35,133 bases of DNA from DASRIA01 sp038203635 (GTDB lineage Bacteria > Actinomycetota > Thermoleophilia > Solirubrobacterales > JBBDJG01). The translations under genes were made by a program, and so were the position numbers. The notes under the pieces were generated by a model that was not told the origin of the DNA, ran no database searches, and worked only from the letters and a program-made list of their open reading frames with translations. Of the stretch, positions 1-7,463 are shown piece after piece; positions within the stretch are counted from its first letter, which is position 1; every line of letters starts with the position of its first letter. Where the stretch lies: assembly GCA_038203635.1 (NCBI GenBank), contig JBBRDT010000032.1, positions 1 through 35,133 of the forward strand, read 5' to 3'.

Positions 1-119
1 CGCTCCGCGAGACGCCGCCGCAGTCCCCTATCAGGGAAGATCAACCCAACCCAACAACCGACGCCAGGTGGAGCCACTTCAAGCCGTCGCGCCGGGGCCA
101 CTGCAAGCCGTCGTTCCGA
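1..119. mobile_element. Insertion-sequence terminus (fragment, runs off the window)
   Basis: Two near-identical 20-bp direct repeats lie at 70-89 and 94-113, spaced 24 bp, with 18 of 20 positions the same and the shared core CCACTnCAAGCCGTCG. They sit exactly where the protein similarity of the adjacent DNA methyltransferase stops. Repeated motifs of this kind near an element end are known from IS21-family elements, where they bind the transposase, but I see no transposase because the element leaves the window. The boundary near 119 is inferred from where the methyltransferase reading stops making sense, not from an observed target duplication. Confidence 0.5.
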
Positions 120-263
120 CCAAATGACCTCGTAGAGGCGGTTGGAGAAGAAAGGCGGATCGAGATAGATCAGATCGATGCACTCGTCGGGAAACTCCTG
201 TAGGAGTTCGTAGTTGTCGCCGCAATAAAGGACGCCCGTATCGACGTAGCGCACCGGAGCCAT
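120..263 (-). pseudogene. DNA (adenine) methyltransferase N-terminus, interrupted by an IS
   Basis: Reading the minus strand from the ATG at 263 gives a start typical of beta-class site-specific DNA methyltransferases: a GDNYELL stretch followed by the catalytic DPPF motif (about residues 35-38) and then NRLYEVIW. In this family the DPPF motif normally lies near the N-terminus and the S-adenosylmethionine-binding half follows. After residue about 48 the family resemblance is lost and the frame runs into the IS-like direct repeats, still open to the window edge. The rest of the enzyme is missing here, so the gene is probably inactivated. Substrate sequence cannot be told. It lies downstream of a toxin-antitoxin pair on the same strand, which suits an accessory island. 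Confidence 0.6.
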
Positions 264-371
264 TGACGGCAACGGTTCGCATCTCCAGACCCCAGACCTG
301 CCATGACGGGCGGTCCAGACCGAAATCTTGCAGAGAATTGTGTCCAGCGGCCTACCGCGCAGAGGCGGCAG

Positions 372-566
372 TTATTGCTTGGGACGCTCGCGTGACCCGG
401 AGGCCTTGGGTGCGAGCTTCTTTAGGTTGGAGAAGAAATCGCGGCGCTTCGGGATCGGCACTTCGTAACCCTTGGGCGTCTTCTCGGTCGGCTCTCTAGG
501 CGAACCCGGGGAGCCGGTCTTGGGTGCTGGGGATCGGGGTGGTGGTGTCGGCTTCTCGTCTTGCAT
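372..566 (-). CDS. Small Pro/Lys-rich protein of unknown function
   Basis: A 64-residue frame starts at ATG 566. It is preceded by a strong Shine-Dalgarno (GGAGGG about 6 bases upstream), which is the main reason to accept it. The N-terminal half is Pro/Ser/Thr-rich and probably disordered. The C-terminal half (about 33-55) is basic and carries GYEVPIPKRRDFFSNLKK. It overlaps the last 71 bases of the toxin gene in another frame, suggesting translational coupling. I do not recognise a family. It could be a third component of the toxin-antitoxin operon, but that is only position-based inference. Confidence 0.45.
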   Translation of the reverse strand: MQDEKPTPPPRSPAPKTGSPGSPREPTEKTPKGYEVPIPKRRDFFSNLKKLAPKASGSRERPKQ

Positions 567-1011
567 CTTCGGCCCTCCACGGAATCCAGCCGTGCTTGGC
601 TATCTGGCGTAGATGCCGTTTACGCGGCGTCCAGACAGTCGAGCCGCTGAACGAGTAGCGTCGCACAGTCTGCGGCGATTGATTTTGCATTGTGTGTGCC
701 CATCGATGCACAACGTCAGTCCGCCAAAAGTGCTCGGTCATGCCCTCCGGGTAGTTGTTGAGGATCGTCGCCACGGTCGCCTTAGCGTTCAGGATCTTGT
801 CCCCATGCTCCGCTGGCATTCGGTCGTCGCCGGAAATCAGCATCCAATCCTCGGTGCCGTTGAGCTCGGCCAGCTTGTTCAGCAAGTCGGGGTCCAACAC
901 GCCTCGCCCGAACTGCCTTGCGTCGATCGCTCTACGTCCGCGAGAGACAAGCTGACGCGCCAGACTCTTTGGCAAGTCCGCGTCTACGACCAGGAGCCGC
1001 TCACGGCTCAC
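496..1011 (-). CDS. PIN-like toxin, VapC45/DUF5615 type
   Basis: This 171-residue protein begins with GTG at 1011, four bases after the stop of the antitoxin gene. The N-terminus VVDADLPKSLARQL carries the paired acidic residues D10 and D12. A second acidic motif, LISGDDRMP (D62, D63), follows, as expected for PIN-like ribonucleases of the VapC45/DUF5615 group, which cleave RNA with metal held by such aspartates. The C-terminal third (about 115-171) is basic and less typical. It overlaps the small gene that follows, so the end of the protein may be lineage-specific. Pairing with a DUF433 antitoxin directly upstream strongly supports the toxin call. The RNA target is unknown. Confidence 0.65.
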   Translation of the reverse strand: MSRERLLVVDADLPKSLARQLVSRGRRAIDARQFGRGVLDPDLLNKLAELNGTEDWMLISGDDRMPAEHGDKILNAKATVATILNNYPEGMTEHFWRTDVVHRWAHTMQNQSPQTVRRYSFSGSTVWTPRKRHLRQIAKHGWIPWRAEDARREADTTTPIPSTQDRLPGFA

Positions 1012-1015
1012 AGCG

Positions 1016-1690
1016 TTAGGCGGCTACCCGCTCAAACGAAGTCGTGGCTTGCCACCATCGAACGGCATCCTGAATCTGATCCCTCGTCAGGTCGTAATCC
1101 TCGCGCAGCACGTCATCTCCATTGCGAACCGCAGCTAGTTCAGCTACTAGGGATGCCGGTACGCGGGTGCCCCTGATCGCCGGTCGCCCGCTCAGAAGGT
1201 CGGGATCAACTTCGATGTGTTGGAGGTCGGGCAATTGGCGCACTGCCCATCCGCCTCGACGTAACTCCACGGATACACGCTCAGGATTAACGGTCGCGTC
1301 CGCGATCATTTGCCAACCATGTTCGCCAAGCTCCAGGCGTTGCTCTCCGTCTCGCACCAAGAGCGAGGCAAGCGGCATTTCCGGGGACGAAAGGGTTTCA
1401 AGGCTCGCGTGCTGCAAAGGCCAATCACCCAACTGGTTTCGCAGTTCCTCAATCACTGGCCGCAAGACCGGGAGAGGCACATGCTTCTCCAGAAGCTCAT
1501 GAACGATCATGGCCTCAGCCACGTCCTGATAGCTGTAGACCTTGGGGTACTCGCCTTCATCCGACTGAGAAGCCCGGATATAGCCGTAATTGGCCCACTG
1601 ACCCACCTTGTGGCCAGATACTCCGGCTAGCTGCCCAACTTCCTGGGCTAGGTAATGCCCGCGGGGGGACATGTACGTGACGGTGCCCAC
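1016..1690 (-). CDS. DUF433-type antitoxin with MerR-like HTH, VapB45-like
   Basis: The 224-residue protein has a MerR-like DNA-binding region at about residues 12-60 (HYLAQEVGQLAGVSGHKVG). It ends in a DUF433 domain at about 158-213 (LSGRPAIRGTRVPASLVAEL, then DYDLTRDQIQDAVRWW). This HTH-plus-DUF433 layout is that of antitoxins partnered with PIN-like toxins. They bind the toxin and usually repress their own operon. The start chosen is GTG 1690; an ATG seven codons in (1672) is an alternative. It is the first gene of a minus-strand operon with the toxin, and it diverges from the antiporter. The 115-bp divergent intergenic region should hold its operator, though I could not pick a convincing palindrome. 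Confidence 0.7.
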   Translation of the reverse strand: MGTVTYMSPRGHYLAQEVGQLAGVSGHKVGQWANYGYIRASQSDEGEYPKVYSYQDVAEAMIVHELLEKHVPLPVLRPVIEELRNQLGDWPLQHASLETLSSPEMPLASLLVRDGEQRLELGEHGWQMIADATVNPERVSVELRRGGWAVRQLPDLQHIEVDPDLLSGRPAIRGTRVPASLVAELAAVRNGDDVLREDYDLTRDQIQDAVRWWQATTSFERVAA

Positions 1691-1805
1691 GCGATAACCC
1701 TAGCCCCCATGCGAAAAGCCTGCTATCTGCTTGCCATGCCGAGACAATCTAACACTCCTTATACAGGGATGGGATAAGCGTGACCGTCGTCACACAAGAC
1801 TTGCG

Positions 1806-3008
1806 ATGAGCGTCGGGTTTTCCGAGGGTCTGCTGCTGCTCGGCGGCCTGCTGGCCGTGGCCGCCGCCCTGTCGGGCTGGCTGCGCGCCAGCGTGCTGAA
1901 CGTCTCGGTGCTCGCCGTCGTGGCCGGGATGGCGCTTGCCGGTACCGGCGTGGTGACCGTCGAAAGCGACTCGGCGATCGTGAAGCACTCGATCGAGCTC
2001 GCGCTGATCCTGACGCTGTTCTCCGACGGGCTGCTGGTCGAGCGCGAGCTGCTCGGCCGGCACTGGGGGCCGGCGGCACGCGCCGTGATCGTCGCGATGC
2101 CCTTGACCATGGCGCTGTTGGCCGTCTTCGCCAAGCTCCTGTTTCCCGAGCTCGGCTGGGCGGAGTGCTTCCTGCTGGGAGCGGTCCTGTCGCCGACCGA
2201 CCCGGTCGTCACGTCGAGCGTGGTGACGATGCGCCGCGTGCCCGCGCTTGTCCGCCACACCCTCAACCTCGAGTCCGGGCTCAACGACGGGCTCGCGCTG
2301 CCGCTGGTCCTGTTCTTCCTCGTGCTGGCGGCGCCCGGCGGAGACGCGGCGCAATCGGCGCTGGACCTGCTCGGCGAGGTGGTCGCCGGAGCGGTAATCG
2401 GGGTAATCCTGGCCTTTGCCGGGGGACGTGCGCTGGCGCGGTTGCCCGCGGGCGGTATCGCGCACAACTATGAGGGCGTCTATGCGCTCGGCCTCGCACT
2501 GTTCGCCTACGGTCTGGCGGACGCCACGGTGGGTAACGGCCTGATCGCGGCGTTCGTGGCGGGAGTGGCCCTCGCCGTCGCAGACCACGAGGTCCCGGAC
2601 GTCTTCGGCCGCGTCAACGAGAACGTCGGCGCTGTGTTCCAGGTGACGACCTTCTTCCTCTTCGGGGCATTTGTCGTGGACACCGAGTGGGGGCGCAGCG
2701 CCGCCGTGCTTTTTGCCTTCATCGCATTTGCGCTGTTCGTCGCGCGCCCGGCGGCCGTGCTCGCGTCACTTGCCGGCACGCGCCTCGCACCCCCGGTGAA
2801 GCTCTTCATCGCCTGGTTCGGACCGAAGGCGGTGGCCTCGATGCTCTTCTCGCTGCTCGTGCTGAACTCGGCCGTTCCGCACAACACGCTCATATTCGAG
2901 GCCGCATCGTTCGTGATCCTGGCGTCGATCCTGGCTCATGGCCTGACCGACACCGCCGGCAGCCGCTGGATCGCGCGCCGAGTCCCGCAGGACCCGGGGC
3001 CCGGCTGA
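1806..3008 (+). CDS. Cation:proton antiporter, CPA1/NhaP-like
   Basis: A 400-residue, strongly hydrophobic protein with about 11-12 predicted membrane segments. Motifs of the CPA1 Na+/H+ exchanger family are visible: FSDGLL early on, then GAVLSPTDPVVTSSV, then LNLESGLNDGLALPL. The acidic residues of TDP and ND are the expected ion-binding residues. It should exchange monovalent cations for protons across the cytoplasmic membrane. The frame is open upstream to 1731, but the ATG at 1806 is preferred because the 25 residues before it are hydrophilic and unlike the family. The C-terminus is short, without the long cytoplasmic regulatory tail seen in some NhaP proteins. It converges with the small gene at 3013 only four bases away. 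Confidence 0.85.
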   Translation: MSVGFSEGLLLLGGLLAVAAALSGWLRASVLNVSVLAVVAGMALAGTGVVTVESDSAIVKHSIELALILTLFSDGLLVERELLGRHWGPAARAVIVAMPLTMALLAVFAKLLFPELGWAECFLLGAVLSPTDPVVTSSVVTMRRVPALVRHTLNLESGLNDGLALPLVLFFLVLAAPGGDAAQSALDLLGEVVAGAVIGVILAFAGGRALARLPAGGIAHNYEGVYALGLALFAYGLADATVGNGLIAAFVAGVALAVADHEVPDVFGRVNENVGAVFQVTTFFLFGAFVVDTEWGRSAAVLFAFIAFALFVARPAAVLASLAGTRLAPPVKLFIAWFGPKAVASMLFSLLVLNSAVPHNTLIFEAASFVILASILAHGLTDTAGSRWIARRVPQDPGPG

Positions 3009-3012
3009 GGCG

Positions 3013-3351
3013 CTAGGTGCTCGGCGCCTCGAACACGAAGGGGTCGGGCCGGCGGCCCTGGCGGAACACGAACGACAGCTGGCGCGGTGGGCGCAGGCCG
3101 TCCGGGTGGGCCGGGCGGAACGTGGGACAGGGCTTCTTGTCCTCCAGCGCGCAGAGCATGTTCTGGTGAAAGAAGCAGTCCTCGCAACGCGGCTTGCGGG
3201 CGCTGCGCGCACCCGTCTTGGCAGCCTTGGCACGGGCCGTGCTCACATCGAGGCCCCTGGGGTTCGCCACCCCCGGCTGCTCATTAGTCGTAATCACGTT
3301 CATGACCGGCGCCATGGTGGACGAGCCGCCCGAGGTTGTCCAGACGAACAT
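3013..3351 (-). CDS. Small four-cysteine protein, probable metal binding
   Basis: A 112-residue protein with four cysteines in a C-x2-C-x7-C-x7-C arrangement (C56, C59, C67, C75; CEDCFFHQNMLC and onward), plus a nearby histidine. This suggests a zinc or Fe-S site. The region before it (about 38-55) is Lys/Arg/Ala-rich. I recall similar small proteins in actinobacteria but no defined function. The start is uncertain: ATG 3351, 3315 and 3303 are all in frame and none has a good ribosome site; the conserved-looking part fits any of them. It converges with the antiporter gene. Confidence 0.55.
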   Translation of the reverse strand: MFVWTTSGGSSTMAPVMNVITTNEQPGVANPRGLDVSTARAKAAKTGARSARKPRCEDCFFHQNMLCALEDKKPCPTFRPAHPDGLRPPRQLSFVFRQGRRPDPFVFEAPST

Positions 3352-3527
3352 ACGTGCGCTTCACGCAAATCGCCGGAAGTTCGCTCGGGGTCAAGGTCCG
3401 GATCGGTCGCAGGGAGCGGGAAAGAAGCCGGACCCCGTGCGTGGGTGGCCTCGGAAATCACCCATCTAGGTGAGTCGATGGCGTCTCTGAATTGGGGCAG
3501 CGGCGGGCGCGCGATGCCAGGTGATCG

Positions 3528-4985
3528 ATGATGCCGGGCATGCGCCGGCTCCTCCCACGCCGCTCCTGGCTACGCCCTTGGCCGTTCCTGCTGATCGTCC
3601 TCGCGACGCTCGCCGGCGCGATCGGCGCTCTCAGCATCTACCGCTCCGACCAGGAGCTCTCGACCGGGACGGTGCGGCTCGGGGTCGATCCCGGTCACCG
3701 GGGCGCGCTCGACATCTACGTGCCGCTGGTGGACTGGGGAGCGCGGTTCCATGCCGTGCGGCTGCCTGCCCGCCTGCGGATCGAGGCGCGGACGATCGAG
3801 AGCCAGGCCATCGGGCGCGTCGCCGGCGGCCAGGTCGAGGTGGAGCGCCTGCGCCTGGAGGCGCGGGACGCGATCGAGACGTACATCCGCCGCCTCGTGC
3901 TGCTGGTGGCGGGCGCCGGGCTCGCGCTCGGCGCCCTCGTGGCGCTGGCGTTGCGGGGGACCTCGCGGTACGGGGTGGCCGCAAAGCTGGCCTGCGCGGC
4001 GGGCACGGCGGTGCTCGCGGCGGCCGTCGTCGGACTCCTGCTTCCACCGCGCGAGCCCGTCGAGAACCCCGAGTACTACGCCAATGGGTCGGCGATTCCC
4101 GTCGCGCTGCGGGCTGCTCAGGACGCAACCCGGTCAGCGGACGCCATCAGCCAGGACCTCGACGACCAGCTGCTCAACCTCGCGCGCCTCATCTCGATCC
4201 CACGCGAGCGTCCGGACCTCCGTCCCCTGCCCCGCCTGACGCTTGCGTCGGACCTGCACAACAACCTGCTCGCGCTGCCGGCGCTCGAGCGCGCCGCCCG
4301 GGGCCGGCCGCTGTTCTTCGCGGGCGACCTCACGACCAGCGGCCTGCCCCTGGAGGCCGCCCTCACCAGAGAGGTCGCGCGCGCCGGCCGGCCGCTCGTG
4401 TTCGTGTCGGGCAACCACGACTCCGACACCCTGTCCCGCGGGCTCGCCCGGCGCGGCGCGATCGTGCTGACACAGCGCGGGCAGCTGCTGCCCGACGGGC
4501 GACACGGAGCCACGGTCGTGCGTGCGGGAGGCATCCGCGTGGCGGGCTACAGCGATCCGTTCGAGCGCCGGCGCGCCGACGGCTACCGCGCGCTCCGCGA
4601 GCCCGACGTCACGGAGTCGCAGCAGCGCGCATTCTGGCGCTGGCTGCGCCCGCTCGTGGGACGGGTCGACGCGGTGATGGTGCACTCGCCCGCGCTTGCC
4701 GGCCTGGCGCTCGAGGAGCTGCGCGCGGCCCCGCCGGCGGCGCCGCTGGTGTTCCTGACCGGCCATACGCACGAGCAGGCGCTGGTGGAGTCGGAACGCG
4801 TCGTGGTGCTGAACGGCGGCACCGTCGGCGGAGGAGGCGCCGGGAACTTCCACGAGAACCAGCCGTACGGGCTGGCGGCCCTCACCTACCAGGCGCACCC
4901 CTCGTTCCAGCCGCTGGCGGTCGACCTCGTCCGCATCAACCCCCTCGACGGGTCGGCCAACGCGGAACGGCGCCTGCTCGACTAG
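3528..4985 (+). CDS. Membrane-anchored metallophosphoesterase
   Basis: The 485-residue protein has one N-terminal membrane segment (about 18-38), an extracytoplasmic stretch of about 85 residues and two more membrane segments (about 123-142 and 153-172). A calcineurin-like phosphoesterase domain follows from about 235 to the end. All metal-binding motifs are present in order: D242-L-H244, GD267, GNHD (295-298), H386 in VMVHSP, and GHTH (412-415). It should hydrolyse a phosphoester with a two-metal centre. The substrate cannot be told, and the topology suggests a membrane-linked signalling or envelope role. The start at 3528 has a GGTGATCG-type ribosome site. An ATG one codon later is equivalent. 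Its last bases overlap the convergent dehydrogenase gene by four. Confidence 0.75.
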   Translation: MMPGMRRLLPRRSWLRPWPFLLIVLATLAGAIGALSIYRSDQELSTGTVRLGVDPGHRGALDIYVPLVDWGARFHAVRLPARLRIEARTIESQAIGRVAGGQVEVERLRLEARDAIETYIRRLVLLVAGAGLALGALVALALRGTSRYGVAAKLACAAGTAVLAAAVVGLLLPPREPVENPEYYANGSAIPVALRAAQDATRSADAISQDLDDQLLNLARLISIPRERPDLRPLPRLTLASDLHNNLLALPALERAARGRPLFFAGDLTTSGLPLEAALTREVARAGRPLVFVSGNHDSDTLSRGLARRGAIVLTQRGQLLPDGRHGATVVRAGGIRVAGYSDPFERRRADGYRALREPDVTESQQRAFWRWLRPLVGRVDAVMVHSPALAGLALEELRAAPPAAPLVFLTGHTHEQALVESERVVVLNGGTVGGGGAGNFHENQPYGLAALTYQAHPSFQPLAVDLVRINPLDGSANAERRLLD

Positions 4986-5926
4986 GGCGCGTAGACCGGC
5001 GTGAGCGGCGCGCGTCCTGCGAGCACCGCGATCACATTCCGCGCGACGAGCTCGGCCATGCCGTCGCGGGCCCGCGACGTCGCCGAGCCCATGTGGGGAG
5101 TGAGAACGACGTTCTCCAGCGCCAGGAGCTCGTCAGGGACGTCGGGCTCGTGGTCGTAGACGTCGAGGCCGGCCGCGAACAGCCGGCCGTCCTCGAGCGC
5201 CCGGGCCAGCGCTGTGCTGTCCACCAGCCCGCCGCGGGAGGTATTCACCAGCACGGCCCCATGCTTCATGCGATCGAGCGCGGCGTCGTCGATCAGGTGA
5301 TGCGTCTCGGGATCCAGCGGAACGTGGAGAGTCACGAAGTCCGAACGCGCCAGCAACTCGTCGAGGGGCAGGCGCTCGGCTCCCAGTCGCGACTCCTCCT
5401 CCGGGTGGGACGACCGGCTCGTGCACAGCAGCGTCACGTCGAAGCCGCGCAGCAGCTCCCCGACGCGCGAGCCGATCCGCCCGAAGCCCACGATCCCCAC
5501 CACGCTGCCCGAGAGCTCCCGGCCGAGTAACTGCCCGGGCTCCCAGCCCGTCCAATTACCCGCGCGCAGCAAACGCTCGCCCTCCCCCAGGCGCCGTGCC
5601 GCCGCGAGCATCAGGCCGACTGTCAGCTCGGCGGTCGCGTTGGTGAGCACATCCGGCGTGTTGGTGACGACGATCCCCCGCTCCTGGCAGGCATCGACAT
5701 CGATGTTGTCGTATCCGACAGCGAAGTTCGCGACCACCTTCAGCAACCCGCCGGCAGCGTCCAGCAGCGCGCCGTCGACGCGCACCGTCGGATCGCTGAC
5801 CAGGGCAGCGGCGCCGGCGACACGGGCGCGCAGGGCCTCGGCGACGGCCTCGGCCCCGCCCTCGTCCACTTCGAAATGCTGCGCCAGCAACGCGCTGCCC
5901 GCCTGTGGCAGGTAGCGCGCGATCAC
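4982..5926 (-). CDS. D-2-hydroxyacid dehydrogenase (glyoxylate/hydroxypyruvate reductase-like)
   Basis: A 314-residue NAD(P)-dependent reductase of the D-isomer-specific 2-hydroxyacid dehydrogenase family. It has the early NFAVGYDNID motif, the nucleotide fold GIVGFGRIG, and the catalytic set Arg in NTSRGG, Glu in DVYDHEP and His in TPHMGS. It probably reduces glyoxylate or hydroxypyruvate. Close family members also act on other 2-oxoacids, so the substrate is inferred. The annotated start is GTG 5926, but the coding pattern extends a few codons upstream (TNDRPRIV) without an ATG. A CTG at 5950 overlapping the mdh stop region is a possible non-canonical start. It follows mdh on the same strand, probably in one transcript. 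Confidence 0.8.
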   Translation of the reverse strand: MIARYLPQAGSALLAQHFEVDEGGAEAVAEALRARVAGAAALVSDPTVRVDGALLDAAGGLLKVVANFAVGYDNIDVDACQERGIVVTNTPDVLTNATAELTVGLMLAAARRLGEGERLLRAGNWTGWEPGQLLGRELSGSVVGIVGFGRIGSRVGELLRGFDVTLLCTSRSSHPEEESRLGAERLPLDELLARSDFVTLHVPLDPETHHLIDDAALDRMKHGAVLVNTSRGGLVDSTALARALEDGRLFAAGLDVYDHEPDVPDELLALENVVLTPHMGSATSRARDGMAELVARNVIAVLAGRAPLTPVYAP

Positions 5927-5946
5927 GATACGCGGGCGGTCGTTCG

Positions 5947-6885
5947 TCAGCTCTGCTCAAGCGCCGCCATCGCGTCGACGAGCTCCCGCACTGCTTCCGA
6001 CGAGCGATGGAGGTCGGCCTGCTCGTCCCCGGACAGCTTGATCTCGATGATCTCCTCGATGCCATCCTTGCCGAGCTTCACGGGGACGCCCACGAAGAGC
6101 CCGTCGATGCCGTACTCGCCGTTGCACAGCGCGGCGCACGGCAGCACGCGCTTCTGGTCGTGCAGGATCGAGTCGACCATCTCCACGACAGCCGCGGAGG
6201 GTGCGTAGTACGCGGAACCGGACTTCAGCAGCTTCACGACCTCGGCTCCGCCGTCTCGGGTGCGCTGCACGATCTCCTCGAGGCGGGCCGCGGCGATCTT
6301 CTGCGACACGGGGATGCCGGCAACGTTCGTGTAGCTCACGATCGGGACCATGGTGTCGCCGTGGCCGCCGAGCACGAAGCCCGTCACGTCACGAGCCGAG
6401 ACGCCCAGCTCCCAGGCGAGGAACGTGCGGAACCGTGCCGAGTCGAGGATCCCCGCCATGCCGACGACCCGCTGGCGCGGAAAGCCGGAGACGTCGAGGG
6501 TCACGTGACACATCGCGTCGAGCGGATTGGTGACGCAGATGATGATGCAGTCGGGCGAGCGCTCCGCGACCTCGCGTGTCACTCCGCCGACGATGTCGCG
6601 ATTCGCGGCCAGCAGGTCGTCGCGGCTCATCCCCGGCTTGCGCGGCAGGCCGGACGTGATCACGACGATGTCCGAGCCAGACGTCTCCTCATATCCATTC
6701 GTGCCGACTATGTTCGGCTCGTAGCCGACCACCGGACCGGCCTGATTGAGGTCGAGCGCCTTACCCTGGGGCATGCCCTCCACGATGTCGACGAGCACCA
6801 CGTCCGCGTAGTCACGCTCAGCCAATCGCTGTGCAGTGGTGGCTCCGACATTTCCGGCTCCGACCACTGTGATCTTGCGTCTCAT
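5947..6885 (-). CDS. mdh: Malate dehydrogenase (LDH-like type)
   Basis: A 312-residue protein of the lactate/malate dehydrogenase superfamily catalysing malate to oxaloacetate with NAD+. It shows the Rossmann motif GAGNVG at 9-14. The loop RKPGMSRDDL (about 82-91) has the arginines typical of malate rather than lactate enzymes. D148 and R151 (LDSARFR) are present, as is the proton-relay H175 in GGHGDTMVP. The ATG at 6885 is chosen because the preceding GAGGAA is a good ribosome site and the family starts here; an upstream extension to 6963 is not homologous. It is divergent from the DNA-binding protein gene at 6983. With icd and sdhABE in the same window it covers three TCA steps. Confidence 0.93.
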   Translation of the reverse strand: MRRKITVVGAGNVGATTAQRLAERDYADVVLVDIVEGMPQGKALDLNQAGPVVGYEPNIVGTNGYEETSGSDIVVITSGLPRKPGMSRDDLLAANRDIVGGVTREVAERSPDCIIICVTNPLDAMCHVTLDVSGFPRQRVVGMAGILDSARFRTFLAWELGVSARDVTGFVLGGHGDTMVPIVSYTNVAGIPVSQKIAAARLEEIVQRTRDGGAEVVKLLKSGSAYYAPSAAVVEMVDSILHDQKRVLPCAALCNGEYGIDGLFVGVPVKLGKDGIEEIIEIKLSGDEQADLHRSSEAVRELVDAMAALEQS

Positions 6886-6982
6886 CGTGTTCGATTCCTC
6901 ACTTTCGTGGTGACAGGCACTAAACAGATGTGAAAAGGTGGTGCATCTACTTTGGATACACACGAACTACTGAGGTGACCTG

Positions 6983-7402
6983 ATGCCGCCCCGTACCGAC
7001 TTCTTGACCAAGCAGCGCCAGCAGATCGAGGCGCGGCTGAGGGAGCTGCAGCCGGCGCACGAAGAGTATCTGACACTGCTTCAAGCGCGTGACGCGCTCG
7101 CTGGCGTGAAGCCGGGCAACGGACGGCGCGGGCCGGGGCGTCCGCCGGGGCGTCGTGGGCCGGGGCGCCCGCCCGGAAGCGGCACCAAGACGGCTCGCAA
7201 GGCCGCCGGTCGTCCGCGCCGGCGCCGCGGCGGCACGCGGCGCGACCAGGCGCTCGAGCTGATCAAGCAGAACCCCGGCATCACCGTCACGGACATCGCC
7301 AACCGCATGGGCATCCGGCAGAACTACCTGTACCGGGTCACCCAGGAGCTGCAGAAGGAGCGGAAGGTCCGCCGCCGGGACGGCGGATTTCACGCGAAGT
7401 AA
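6983..7402 (+). CDS. AT-hook-like DNA-binding protein with C-terminal HTH
   Basis: The 139-residue basic protein has three parts. An N-terminal helical, likely coiled-coil segment (about 8-40) comes first. A linker with the nine-residue repeat RRGPGRPPG occurs twice in tandem (48-65), matching the GRP core of AT-hooks, and is followed by more Arg/Lys. A winged-helix-like domain (about 86-132) reads GITVTDIANRMGIRQNYLYR. This layout suggests a nucleoid-associated protein or transcription regulator that dimerises through the coiled coil. The start has an excellent GAGGTGA ribosome site. It is divergent from mdh, which it might regulate, though nothing shows that directly. The stop codon abuts the tandem repeat array at 7404. 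Confidence 0.7.
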   Translation: MPPRTDFLTKQRQQIEARLRELQPAHEEYLTLLQARDALAGVKPGNGRRGPGRPPGRRGPGRPPGSGTKTARKAAGRPRRRRGGTRRDQALELIKQNPGITVTDIANRMGIRQNYLYRVTQELQKERKVRRRDGGFHAK

Positions 7403-7403
7403 C

Positions 7404-7463
7404 GTTCGCCGTTCGCCGTTCGCCGTTCGCCGTTACGCCGTTACGCCGTTACGCCGTTACGCC
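7404..7463. repeat. Tandem array: four 7-bp then four 8-bp units
   Basis: Four copies of GTTCGCC (7404-7431) are followed without a gap by four copies of GTTACGCC (7432-7463); the two units differ by one inserted A and otherwise match. The array fills the space between two convergent stop codons. It also supplies the last codons and the stop of the isocitrate dehydrogenase gene, read from the other strand. Neither unit is a multiple of three, so copy-number change would shift any frame crossing it. Confidence 0.95.

Noticed and set aside
263..1630. Several plus-strand frames at the left edge, up to 187 codons
   Set aside because: They lie opposite the toxin, antitoxin and small ORF and have no recognisable features.
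7404..7463. A CRISPR-like array
   Set aside because: Units are 7-8 bp and contiguous, without spacers; this is a simple tandem repeat.
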